From the NCBI GenBank assembly GCA_003644175.1, contig QNBS01000158.1:1-5881 (forward strand): a stretch of 5,881 bases of DNA, in the 5' to 3' direction. A program made the position numbers and the translations under genes. The notes below the pieces were generated by a model. It was not told the origin of the DNA. It ran no database searches and saw only the letters and a program-made list of their open reading frames with translations. The DNA comes from Planctomycetota bacterium. GTDB lineage: Bacteria > Planctomycetota > Phycisphaerae > Sedimentisphaerales > Anaerohalosphaeraceae. Positions 5,876 through 5,881 of the stretch are shown piece after piece. Every line of letters starts with the position of its first letter. Positions within the stretch are counted from its first letter, which is position 1.

Positions 5876-5881
5876 GAAATA

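Overview
The window looks like bacterial chromosome, most plausibly from a Planctomycetota relative (Phycisphaerae-like). This is an inference from the gene mix: a secreted GH95 fucosidase, a MNT nucleotidyltransferase next to an ORF6N gene, a ModA-type lipoprotein, and characteristic dispersed intergenic repeats. No rRNA, tRNA, CRISPR array or intact insertion sequence is visible.

Left part (1-3062): the first 146 codons of proC (proline biosynthesis) run leftward off the window edge. After a 257-bp divergent intergenic region that carries an imported-looking repeat block, a complete 788-aa exported GH95 alpha-L-fucosidase runs rightward with all expected catalytic residues.

Middle part (3063-4675): this is accessory DNA. 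An exact consensus sigma70-type promoter (TTGACA, 18 bp, TATAAT) drives a small MNT nucleotidyltransferase whose probable ATG sits at the transcription start, so the message may be leaderless. It overlaps a 52-aa ORF of unknown function, which in turn overlaps an ORF6N-domain gene broken by an internal deletion plus frameshift beside a 29-nt palindrome. A 309-bp spacer with a CACGAAT repeat block follows, then an AT-rich gene for a small single-pass membrane protein.

Right part (4676-5881): a gene-poor stretch holds a short decayed piece of a second, different GH95 gene (18 of 40 residues identical to the intact enzyme's N-terminal domain). After it a ModA-like substrate-binding lipoprotein gene runs leftward from the right edge. 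It has a TTG start, a G9 tract in its leader and an extended -10 promoter. No modB or modC is visible.

The genes do not form one pathway. The picture is of housekeeping or catabolic genes flanking an eroding accessory island: a possible toxin-antitoxin-like operon, a broken phage-type DNA-binding gene and a lost fucosidase paralogue. The best leads are the leaderless MNT/52-aa/ORF6N operon, the GH95 relic and the G9 tract upstream of the lipoprotein. I see no clear evidence of an entirely new system.
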